Assembly: GCA_900755895.1 (NCBI GenBank)
Contig: CAAEIG010000176.1
Coordinates: forward strand, 1-11,104
Source of the DNA: Clostridia bacterium
Lineage (GTDB): Bacteria > Bacillota > Clostridia > Oscillospirales > Acutalibacteraceae
Direction of reading: 5' to 3'
DNA length: 11,104 nucleotides
Shown: positions 6,124 to 11,104 of the stretch, piece after piece
Position numbering within the stretch: the stretch's first letter is position 1
How the letters are laid out: each line of letters starts with the position of its first letter
The notes under the pieces: model-generated
Seen by the model: only the letters and a program-made list of their open reading frames with translations
What the model was told of the DNA's origin: nothing
The model's database searches: none
Made by a program: the position numbers and the translations under genes

Positions 6124-6360
6124 ATGAACCAATCCGTATTGCCCGGTTTCGAGTTCCTGCTGATGGTGACAAAGGAAATTATGCAGGAGTATCCGAAAGC
6201 ACAGACTGTTGGCGGACTGGATGAAATGCTCCTGAAGGTCTGTCATGAGGCAAATAACGAGTCGATATCGGATTCTGAATTCCGTGGCATGATCTACGAC
6301 CTGATGCTCAGGAAAGTAGAGCTCATGGAGGATCGGATGCCAAAGGTCCAGCTTACCTAA
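6124..6360 (+). CDS. Small hypothetical protein, 78 aa
   Basis: A short plus-strand gene with good expression signals: a perfect -10 box upstream and an AGAGGAG ribosome binding site about 8 nt before ATG 6124. The predicted protein is soluble, helical and methionine-rich (MVTKEIMQEYPKAQTVGG; MIYDLMLRKVELMEDRM), with one Cys and no membrane segment. I do not recognise the family. It is divergent from the PPP-type phosphatase gene and shares its intergenic palindrome, so joint regulation is possible. An 18-bp dyad related to the one at 3652 starts 16 nt after its stop codon. Confidence 0.65.
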   Translation: MNQSVLPGFEFLLMVTKEIMQEYPKAQTVGGLDEMLLKVCHEANNESISDSEFRGMIYDLMLRKVELMEDRMPKVQLT

Positions 6361-6375
6361 AGATATCGCACTCGC

Positions 6376-6404
6376 TGTCCAATAGAACGGACATACCCTA
6401 CAAT
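6376..6404 (+). promoter_or_regulatory. Dyad TGTCC-N8-GGACA plus -10-like box, copy 2
   Basis: TGTCCAATAGAACGGACA (6376-6393) differs from the copy at 3652-3669 at one base. On the plus strand it is followed after 5 nt by TACAAT (6399-6404), a good -10 hexamer. No protein gene follows on the plus strand; the transcript would reach the hairpin at 6435-6471. The two copies are direct repeats about 2.7 kb apart, flanking the XRE/phosphatase module. Confidence 0.45.
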
Positions 6405-6434
6405 ACCATTTTTCCTCTTCACTATCAAGAGGTT

Positions 6435-6471
6435 GAAGGCCCCCGACATCGTTATGGATGCCGGGGACTTC
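6435..6471. terminator. Hairpin downstream of the partition/recombinase operon
   Basis: CCCCGACATC (6441-6450) pairs with GATGCCGGGG (6457-6466) at 9 of 10 positions. It is extended by GAAG (6435-6438) with CTTC (6468-6471) across a small internal loop. It starts 3 nt beyond the stop codon of the 189-aa gene on the minus strand. T runs are weak on both strands, so it may act in either direction with modest efficiency. Confidence 0.6.
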
Positions 6472-6474
6472 TTG

Positions 6475-7044
6475 TTAGCTCACTTGCACATACTGAGTTT
6501 CGATGACTTCACTGGGAGGCACGGAAGCAAAGGGCTGTCGGGACCATGCGGGGGCCATAACAGGAAGCAGAGAGCCGGACTCGGCCAGTTCATAGGCACG
6601 CAGCATATCTTCCGCAGACAGGTTCGGGGTCCGGGTACGAGGCGGTGCAATCTTGGTCAGATCAAAGATGATCGCGCCCTGCTCAGGCCAGGGCACGCCA
6701 TAGAACCGGCGCGGCGTCTTCGCGGTTTCCCAGCCCAGCTTGCTCCGGATGATGTGGGTGAGCATCCGGTTACTCACAGTCGTCCACTTTTTTTGACCTT
6801 TCAGATCATCGGCAGTGCGACCGGCCATAAAGGGCACGGCGCACTTGTCCTTCGGATCACAGGCCTGAATGGCCAGCGTGCAGCCATCCGAGCTGATCAG
6901 CAGACGAATATGCTCCGGATAGCCCAACTCAGCGGCACTCAGATTATTGAACCGGATGCTCGAGTGGGCGATGCGCGCCTCAGCGGCGCTGAAGGTGCGA
7001 AGGGTCGGGTTGACAATGCGGAATTCAGACATGCAGGCATTCAT
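6475..7044 (-). CDS. Conserved-looking hypothetical protein, 189 aa, last gene of the recombinase operon
   Basis: I cannot assign a function. Residues 30-75 (IRFNNLSAAELGYPEHIRLL, then SSDGCTLAIQACDPKDKCAVPF) resemble a pattern seen in hypothetical proteins of clostridial mobile elements: an 'aa-x-LGyP-x2-I' motif, then a strand with 'laI'. The middle (RMLTHIIRSKLGWE) is helical, and the region 115-130 (FYGVPWPEQGAIIFDLTKI) is hydrophobic. The basic proline-rich stretch APPRTRTPNLSAEDM looks like a linker. Its ATG 7044 overlaps the recombinase stop as ATGA (7041-7044), with AAGGAGGA 10 nt upstream, so it is translationally coupled. A second ATG at 7032 is possible but less well placed. A recombination accessory or DNA-binding role is conceivable but not shown. 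Confidence 0.7.
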   Translation of the reverse strand: MNACMSEFRIVNPTLRTFSAAEARIAHSSIRFNNLSAAELGYPEHIRLLISSDGCTLAIQACDPKDKCAVPFMAGRTADDLKGQKKWTTVSNRMLTHIIRSKLGWETAKTPRRFYGVPWPEQGAIIFDLTKIAPPRTRTPNLSAEDMLRAYELAESGSLLPVMAPAWSRQPFASVPPSEVIETQYVQVS

Positions 7045-8105
7045 ACATCAATGTCCTCCTTGAATAGTATCGGATGTAGTGAGGAGAGAATTCCCTCTCC
7101 AGTAATTTCTTCGAGAATAACAGCTTCGCGATCGGGCATAGAGATCCGGTTCTTTGCCTCACGCCACTCCTCCTTGGAGATCAGAGGCGGGTGAACATCA
7201 CGCATCCGGTACCGTTCCACCTGGCCCAGATTGCGAACGCGCTTGTGAGCGAACAGGTCTACACATAGGCTCTTTTGCATAATCACATCTCCACAGTATC
7301 GGTCGTTGCCGAGAATGTAGGTGACGGAAGAGATCGTCCAGCACGGCTTCTTTCCGGTGGGAGTGGGGATACCTTCGTGCGTCAGTATCTTTGCGATCTC
7401 ATATGGGGTTTTACCTCCGAGATAGAAGGCGAAGATCCGAATAACTACACCGGCTTCCTCCTCATCCACGACAAGCTTGCCATCAACATTCTGATATCCG
7501 TAGGGCTTGACCAGTTTGGGAATGCCCTTAGCAAATCGCTGTCGGATACCCCAGGCAACGCTGATGGACTTGTTGACGCTCTCGTCCTGTGCAAATGCGG
7601 CCAAAACGGTTAGGAGCAGTTCGCCATTTTGGGATAGCGTGTTGATGTTCTCTGTTTCAAAGTAGATGCCGACGGGTGGCGATAGGGCTCTCAGGTCACG
7701 GGCGTACTTGATGCAGTCCACGACATTACGGGCAAAACGGCTGACAGACTTTGTGACGATGAGGTCGATCTTGCCAGCCTTACAGTCCTCAATCATGTTG
7801 TTGAAGTCCTTGCGGTTCTTCACCGAAGTTGCTGAGATGCCTTCATCGGCATAGATGCGAACCAGCGTCCAATTCGGGTGCTTGGCAATGTACTCGTTGT
7901 AGTACTGTTGCTGGATTTCAAAACTCTCTGCCTGCATTTCGGACATCGTACTGACTCGGCAGTACGGAGCAACCCGATAGATAACATCGTCGGAATGCTG
8001 AGGAGCCATGTCCTCTCGGGCAGGCATTCGCTCTACCTGTTTCCCATCATGGAACGCCTCGCGGATCCTTTGCTTGCGATTCTCGTTTTTACTTTCCTGG
8101 GCCAA
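7041..8105 (-). CDS. Large-type serine recombinase lacking the C-terminal zinc ribbon
   Basis: The start is probably TTG 8105, 8 nt after AAGGAGA. The longer in-frame ATG at 8201 has no such site and would bury 113 bp in the preceding gene. The 354-aa product has a resolvase catalytic domain with nucleophile S52 in APYCRVST, DEGISATSVKNRKDF (87-101), and TKSVSRFARN (118-127) supplying conserved arginines. A recombinase domain follows (about 198-285), including KPYGYQNVDG and WTISSVTYILGNDRYCGD, then HPPLISKEEWREAKNRI (305-321). Large serine integrases usually continue with a Cys-rich zinc ribbon and coiled coil to about 500-550 aa. Here the protein stops about 33 residues later with no CxxC pair. 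The catalytic residues look intact. It may be a naturally short enzyme or a worn-down one. It overlaps the preceding gene by 17 bp. Confidence 0.9.
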   Translation of the reverse strand: MAQESKNENRKQRIREAFHDGKQVERMPAREDMAPQHSDDVIYRVAPYCRVSTMSEMQAESFEIQQQYYNEYIAKHPNWTLVRIYADEGISATSVKNRKDFNNMIEDCKAGKIDLIVTKSVSRFARNVVDCIKYARDLRALSPPVGIYFETENINTLSQNGELLLTVLAAFAQDESVNKSISVAWGIRQRFAKGIPKLVKPYGYQNVDGKLVVDEEEAGVVIRIFAFYLGGKTPYEIAKILTHEGIPTPTGKKPCWTISSVTYILGNDRYCGDVIMQKSLCVDLFAHKRVRNLGQVERYRMRDVHPPLISKEEWREAKNRISMPDREAVILEEITGEGILSSLHPILFKEDIDV

Positions 8106-8493
8106 AATCGTTTTCTCCTTCCTTATGGTATCTGGAATAGAAGAAGGCGTGAGGCGGGGGCAGCTGGATCTTTCCCTGAGGGGTATAGACCCTGATCCCA
8201 TGCCGGTTCAGCTTCTGGCCAATCAAGGTGTAGCCCTCAGTGCTCCTTGATAATCTGGATGGATCAACAATCAGCACGCAATCATAGGCGCCGTGTTTTC
8301 CATCTCGGATCAGCGTTTTGATGCTCTGCCGCTGCGGGTCAGTGCCACTTTCAAAAACAGTCACTTCTGCCACGACGGTAAGGCCGAGATCCTCAGCAGC
8401 CTTTCGCAGCATCTCAAGTTGGCTGTTCATGGCTATTTGGTTGGGTTCATTTGCGGTGCCGCCAATGCGGCAATATATGCAACAACGACTCAT
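8089..8493 (-). CDS. Short serine-recombinase-like protein without the catalytic serine, 134 aa
   Basis: The fold signature of a resolvase N-terminal domain is present: a first strand and arginine (CCIYCRI), Q/S-rich helix start (NQIAMNSQLEMLRKAAEDLGL), DPQRQSIKTLIRDGKHGAYDC, and VLIVDPSRLSRSTEGYTLI with the conserved arginine pair (R80, R83). The nucleophile position is changed: R-V-S-T of active enzymes reads R9-I-G11-G-T, so the serine is glycine. The protein ends shortly after the catalytic domain, with no obvious DNA-binding domain. The frame is open with no stop or frameshift, and both ends are tightly coupled: ATGA overlap with the upstream recombinase (8490-8493) and a 17-bp overlap with the downstream one. 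GGAGG lies 10 nt before the start. A non-catalytic regulator or hetero-oligomer partner is a fair inference. Confidence 0.82.
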   Translation of the reverse strand: MSRCCIYCRIGGTANEPNQIAMNSQLEMLRKAAEDLGLTVVAEVTVFESGTDPQRQSIKTLIRDGKHGAYDCVLIVDPSRLSRSTEGYTLIGQKLNRHGIRVYTPQGKIQLPPPHAFFYSRYHKEGENDFGPGK

Positions 8494-9104
8494 TCGCTTT
8501 CGTCCTCCAATTCATATTTCCGTACAAGACGGTAGAATGTAGATGCGCTGATCCCGAGCTGTTTATAGCACTGGACAGCGGTGATTTGGCCCTGCTTCCA
8601 CTGGGGGTAGTAGGTATCCCAGCCTTCGACGGTGCATCGTGGCCGGCCAAACTTGACGCCTTTTAGGTGTGCAGCGGCAATGCCCTCTGCCTGTGCCTTA
8701 GACTTGGTATCGACCTCGAGCTGTGCTCCAAAAGAGAGCACAGCGAGGACGATATCGGTGATGACGCTGCCAAGCAGGTCCTTATATTGGGTGGTGTCGA
8801 GGATGGGGGTGTCCAGAACAACGATATCAACACCAAGAGTCTTTGTGAGAAACTCCCATTCCGCGCGGATGGCAGAGTAGTTGCGACCGAAGCGGTCGAT
8901 GCTTTTGACAGCTAACACATCTCCTTTTCGCAAGATGGTGTTGCGCAGGGCCAAATAGTTGGTTCTCTCAAAGCTGCGGCCACTCTGCTTGTCCACATAG
9001 ATATCACGCTCTTCGATCCCAGACTCCAGGAGTTCCAGAACCTGTCGGTCCTCATTCTGATCCGTGGTGGACACGCGAGCGTAACCAAAGCGTTTGTTAC
9101 TCAT
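8490..9104 (-). CDS. Small serine recombinase (resolvase/invertase type), 204 aa
   Basis: A complete resolvase/invertase-family enzyme that cuts and rejoins DNA at short sites through a 5'-phosphoserine intermediate. The visible motifs are YARVSTTDQ (8-16, nucleophile S12 with R10), YVDKQSGRSFERTNY (36-50), VKSIDRFGRN (66-75) with conserved arginines, GIAAAHLKGVKFGRP (141-155), and a C-terminal helix-turn-helix (about 163-197, QITAVQC-x-K-x-LGISASTFYRL). Length is normal for the family. ATG 9104 follows AAGGGGTG and lies 4 nt after the ParR-like gene stop; the longer frame to 9182 would overlap that gene extensively. Its location after parM/parR-like genes fits a multimer-resolution role for a replicon, although inversion or transposon resolution is equally possible. 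I saw no clear crossover site. Confidence 0.93.
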   Translation of the reverse strand: MSNKRFGYARVSTTDQNEDRQVLELLESGIEERDIYVDKQSGRSFERTNYLALRNTILRKGDVLAVKSIDRFGRNYSAIRAEWEFLTKTLGVDIVVLDTPILDTTQYKDLLGSVITDIVLAVLSFGAQLEVDTKSKAQAEGIAAAHLKGVKFGRPRCTVEGWDTYYPQWKQGQITAVQCYKQLGISASTFYRLVRKYELEDESE

Positions 9105-9108
9105 ATGC

Positions 9109-9447
9109 TCACCCCTTGGTCCGGAACATTCCCATAACGCCACCGAGCTCGGCGAGGTCATCTGCAGCAAGGCTTGATCCATTTGTCTCCGGAGCCGGAG
9201 TTTGCGCCGAGATCTGCAACTCGCCGCTGGAGATCATTTCGGTAATGATCTCCTTCACAGTGCTTGCAATCCACTCCTTGCTATGCTCATCAGCAACCTC
9301 AGGGCAGCTGGTGTAGTGTAGTATGGCGCTTACAACCAGTTCAGACATACTGCGTGGTCGCTGGCGAAGGATTTCCAGAGCACGCCGGTGCCGAAAGTCC
9401 ATCTCATTGAACTGAAGGACCACACGGGCCTTTTTATTGCTGCCCAT
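9109..9447 (-). CDS. parR: ParR-like partition adaptor, 112 aa
   Basis: A small basic-then-acidic protein directly downstream of an actin-like ATPase gene, the standard position for ParR. The N-terminal 45 residues (KKARVVLQFNEMDFRHRRAL, EILRQRPRSMSELVVSAILHY) fit a ribbon-helix-helix DNA-binding fold: a short strand followed by two helices. The C-terminal half contains a helix (WIASTVKEIITEMISSG) and a low-complexity tail ending in GGVMGMFRTKG. In known systems the ParR C-terminus binds the ParM filament end; that role is inferred here. ATG 9447 was chosen because GAGGTGG lies just upstream; it overlaps the parM stop by 14 bp. The symbol reflects position plus fold pattern, not a database match. 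Confidence 0.72.
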   Translation of the reverse strand: MGSNKKARVVLQFNEMDFRHRRALEILRQRPRSMSELVVSAILHYTSCPEVADEHSKEWIASTVKEIITEMISSGELQISAQTPAPETNGSSLAADDLAELGGVMGMFRTKG

Positions 9448-10363
9448 TTGCCGCCACCTCACTCTGGTAGAGGAGCTCATAGCCGCGAGCATTGGCATGA
9501 ATATCCTCGATAAAAATGGGGAAAGCTACTTTGTTACCGCGTTCGATCATTCCACGCAGGAGCAAGGAACCGCCACCAGCAAAGACGCATTTACTGGTGG
9601 AGACATCAACGCCTCGCTCACGCAGGAAGTTGTAGAACTCCGTGAGGAAGTCGCTGGTCATGGTACGGATCAACTGCTGTACCTCGCCGGGAAGGACAGT
9701 GGGTTGGTTTCGGATGACCTCGTCGATATCGCAGTCTTCCAGGATCCGGGCATAGAGCGCATTACACTTGCTTGCGATACCGTTGTAGAGGGTAATGACG
9801 CCCTTCTCGAAGCTCTCTACCACTGCCAGATCCGGATGGCCGCTGCGCAGCTTCAGGACATCGATGGTAAAGCCGCCAATGTCAATGATATAGGCGACGG
9901 AATGAGCTTTCAGCGTGCCGAACTGTGTAACGGCAGCCGCAAACGCTTGGGGATAGCTGAGTACCTTGCTGACCCGGATCGAGTAGTACTTGCCGTTATA
10001 CTCAAAATCTACGATCTCGCGCCGACGCAGGAAGTACTGCTCGAAACGGCTGTGCAGCTGCTCATAGTGTGCGGGAGGCAGACCCACAAGCAGAGTAATG
10101 TCAATGGGATCGAGTGTCTCGGGCACCTTGCGGCGCTCCAGCTCCTTGGCGATGGCAAAGAGGGTGAGGACATAGAAACGCTCATCCTCCGTCTTATCGC
10201 GGAGATAGGCGATGCGCTGCTCTGTCAGCGTATAGTACTTGTTGTTCCAGCAGATGTAGTCCGTTTTGAAGCCCTGGAGCCCCTCGGATACAATCAGGCC
10301 GGAAGTGAACAGCGCGTTGGGGGTCTTAATCGACTTATTGCCGTGATCGACAGAAATAATCAT
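9434..10363 (-). CDS. parM: ParM/StbA-like actin-family ATPase, 309 aa
   Basis: An actin-like ATPase that would form filaments to push DNA copies apart during segregation. The nucleotide-binding motifs are in order: phosphate-1 loop DHGNKSIK (6-13), LVGLPPAHY (92-100), phosphate-2 loop DIGGFTID (161-168), and the adenosine motif FAGGGSLLL (261-269). Length matches plasmid ParM proteins (about 300-330 aa). ATG 10363 has AAGGAGG about 9 nt upstream. The gene is followed by a ParR-like gene with a 14-bp overlap and preceded by a repeat-bearing 126-bp gap that could hold the centromere. It indicates a replicating plasmid, phage-plasmid or an integrative element with an extrachromosomal stage. Confidence 0.9.
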   Translation of the reverse strand: MIISVDHGNKSIKTPNALFTSGLIVSEGLQGFKTDYICWNNKYYTLTEQRIAYLRDKTEDERFYVLTLFAIAKELERRKVPETLDPIDITLLVGLPPAHYEQLHSRFEQYFLRRREIVDFEYNGKYYSIRVSKVLSYPQAFAAAVTQFGTLKAHSVAYIIDIGGFTIDVLKLRSGHPDLAVVESFEKGVITLYNGIASKCNALYARILEDCDIDEVIRNQPTVLPGEVQQLIRTMTSDFLTEFYNFLRERGVDVSTSKCVFAGGGSLLLRGMIERGNKVAFPIFIEDIHANARGYELLYQSEVAANGQQ

Positions 10364-10433
10364 GGAAATTTACCTCCTTATCCGGTGAAACAAGGCGAGG
10401 CGGGAAGCCCCGCTTGATGTGTCTGTTAGTATT

Positions 10434-10480
10434 TACGCATAGTGTTTTCTTAGAACAACAACTACGCAAAATGTTTTTCT
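10434..10480. repeat. Direct repeats upstream of parM (candidate parC or operator)
   Basis: TACGCATAGTGTTTTCT (10434-10450) and TACGCAAAATGTTTTTCT (10463-10480) agree apart from two substitutions and one extra T, with starts 29 bp apart. They sit between the sigma-like gene and parM, where many ParM systems carry their ParR-binding centromere. Two units are fewer than usual for a centromere, so an operator is also possible. Confidence 0.45.
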
Positions 10481-10490
10481 GCGTGTAGTT
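10460..10490. repeat. Inverted repeat after the sigma-like gene (hairpin)
   Basis: AACTACGCAAAA (10460-10471) is mirrored by a copy ending at 10490 (GCGTGTAGTT, one inserted base). On the minus strand the hairpin begins at the stop codon of the sigma-like gene and is followed by TGTTGTTCT. It could be a weak terminator/attenuator before parM or part of the repeat cluster. Confidence 0.4.
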
Positions 10491-10891
10491 TAGTGGTCTT
10501 GCAGAAGACCTCGGAGCTTCTTGAGGGCTCCGTTGACCGACTTCAATGCAGCGTTCATATGGCAGCCTTCCCGCCTTGCAATCTCACGGATTGACATATC
10601 ATCCATGAGCATACGGATGCGGCGCTGCTGGATGGGCGTCAACTGAGAAATCGCCGCATAGAGCTCTACGACCTGCTCGTCCCAGATCAGAGCGTCCTCA
10701 AGCTCGTTAAGCGTAAAGTGCTGCGGCATTTCCTCCAGATCGTCCATCGGGGTCCAGTCGCGGTGATATACTTCCTTTCGATGAATACGCTGAGTTTCGT
10801 TCTGCAGCGCACGCCATTCTTCATACAGCTCATCGCTGACAGGAATTTCCTGATAAATGCCATAGTAGTCCTTGATTTTGATTGTCTTCAT
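10490..10891 (-). CDS. Sigma-70 region-4-like protein, 133 aa
   Basis: A short protein of a type common in clostridial conjugative elements and plasmids. The N-terminal half (MKTIKIKDYYGIYQEIPVSD, then ELYEEWRALQNETQRIHRKE) is the usual start of that group. The C-terminal part holds a sigma region-4-like helix-turn-helix: LTPIQQRRIRMLMDDMSIREIARREGC (84-110), followed by ALKSVNGALKKLRGLL. The central acidic segment (DDLEEMPQHF, LNELEDALIWDEQVVELY) links the two. It lacks recognisable regions 1-3, so it may act as a transcription factor binding promoter DNA rather than as a full sigma factor. ATG 10891 has GGAGG 6 nt upstream. As the first gene of the partition/recombinase operon it is a likely regulator of that operon or of other element genes. 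Confidence 0.85.
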   Translation of the reverse strand: MKTIKIKDYYGIYQEIPVSDELYEEWRALQNETQRIHRKEVYHRDWTPMDDLEEMPQHFTLNELEDALIWDEQVVELYAAISQLTPIQQRRIRMLMDDMSIREIARREGCHMNAALKSVNGALKKLRGLLQDH

Positions 10892-10902
10892 GTGTTACCT
10901 CC

Positions 10903-10937
10903 AAGTCGTTTCATTAGTGGATGCGGACGAACGACTT
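10903..10937. promoter_or_regulatory. 8-bp inverted repeat just upstream of the sigma-like gene's ribosome binding site
   Basis: AAGTCGTT (10903-10910) and AACGACTT (10930-10937) are perfect inverted copies separated by 19 bp. In the minus-strand transcript the stem would end directly at GGAGGT, so folding or protein binding there could affect translation initiation. As DNA it could equally be an operator. I found no strong sigma-A promoter in 10892-11000. Confidence 0.45.
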
Positions 10938-11000
10938 GAAGGGGGCGCACGGGCCCAGTAGCTGGCTCTTGACATGGATTAGGCTCCCAATCAGGGCAAC

Positions 11001-11039
11001 AAAAAAGCCGGCCACTCTCGTTTTGGAGAATGGTCGGCT
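11001..11039 (-). terminator. Rho-independent terminator, minus strand
   Basis: On the minus strand AGCCGACCATTCTC pairs with GAGAGTGGCCGGCT (11006-11039) across a short A-rich loop, followed by a run of six T (11001-11006). It ends transcription entering from the right and insulates the sigma/par/recombinase operon. Confidence 0.88.
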
Positions 11040-11074
11040 CTTTGTTCCGGTATTGGCTGGCGCACAAGGGTATG

Positions 11075-11104
11075 AAAAAAGCCCCTCGGATCATAGACCC
11101 GAGA
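11075..11104 (-). terminator. Second minus-strand terminator, cut by window edge
   Basis: On the minus strand CTCGG pairs with CCGAG, followed by GGGGC and six T (11075-11080). The outer part of the 5' arm lies past the window end. It probably belongs to a minus-strand gene starting beyond 11104. Confidence 0.65.

Noticed and set aside
6433..7194. Plus-strand open frame of 253 codons opposite the 189-aa gene and the recombinase 3' end
   Set aside because: It spans two coupled minus-strand genes and the hairpin at 6435-6471; the translation is Gly/Arg/His-rich antisense-like sequence.
8106..8201. N-terminal extension of the large recombinase back to ATG 8201
   Set aside because: No ribosome binding site, 113-bp overlap with the preceding gene, and a composition unlike recombinases. 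TTG 8105 has AAGGAGA at proper spacing.
9105..9182. N-terminal extension of the small recombinase to 9182
   Set aside because: It lies wholly within the ParR-like gene; ATG 9104 begins the canonical resolvase N-terminus.
9437..10417. Long plus-strand open frame (326 codons) opposite parM
   Set aside because: It is antisense to a gene with clear actin-ATPase motifs, and its translation shows no domain pattern.
1..11104. CRISPR array, tRNA or rRNA gene, insertion sequence, or recombinase att core
   Set aside because: I found no regularly spaced repeats, cloverleaf, DDE transposase or terminal inverted repeats, and no repeated core that could be defended as an attachment site.

Overview
The window looks like accessory DNA from a Gram-positive, probably gut-type Clostridia (Oscillospirales/Lachnospirales-like) bacterium. 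The grounds are moderate GC, strong AGGAGG-type ribosome binding sites, GTG/TTG starts, a short sigma-region-4-like protein, and serine recombinases of the clostridial mobile-element type. ParM/ParR-like genes beside three serine-recombinase genes point to a plasmid, phage-plasmid or integrative conjugative element rather than core chromosome. Nearly all genes lie on the minus strand, so the biological order runs from right to left.

Right part (11104 to 6475, minus strand): two tandem rho-independent terminators close transcription coming from beyond the right edge. A tightly packed operon follows: sigma-70-region-4-like protein, a 126-bp gap with direct and inverted repeats, ParM-like actin ATPase, ParR-like partner, a complete small serine recombinase, a short recombinase-like protein whose catalytic serine is glycine, a large-type serine recombinase lacking the usual C-terminal zinc ribbon, and a conserved protein of unknown function. 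From parM onward every junction overlaps or is 4 nt long, so segregation and recombination genes are probably expressed as one coupled unit.

Middle part (6393 to 3652): a small-gene module with genes on both strands. It contains a 78-aa unknown protein (plus), a PPP-type metallophosphatase (minus), an XRE-type regulator (minus), a 220-aa unknown protein (minus), and a small DUF6809-like protein (plus) converging on the 220-aa gene. A related 24-bp operator-like site (18/24 identical) lies upstream of both the XRE gene and the 220-aa gene. The module is bracketed by two near-identical 18-bp dyads (TGTCC-N8-GGACA), each 5 nt from a -10-like hexamer.

Left part (3592 to 1, minus strand): a multidomain protein with an N-terminal DEDDh exonuclease domain and three equally spaced Ada-like H-x3-C-x25-C-x2-C zinc modules. 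After it comes a coupled three-gene unit: metallophosphoesterase, 202-aa unknown protein, and a second metallophosphoesterase cut by the left edge. With the PPP-type enzyme, this makes three calcineurin-fold phosphoesterases in about 6 kb.

The most unusual items are the exonuclease with three Ada-like zinc modules, the recombinase-like protein without its nucleophile, and the two pairs of repeated regulatory-looking sites. Gene assignments rest on motifs read by eye; no database search was possible.
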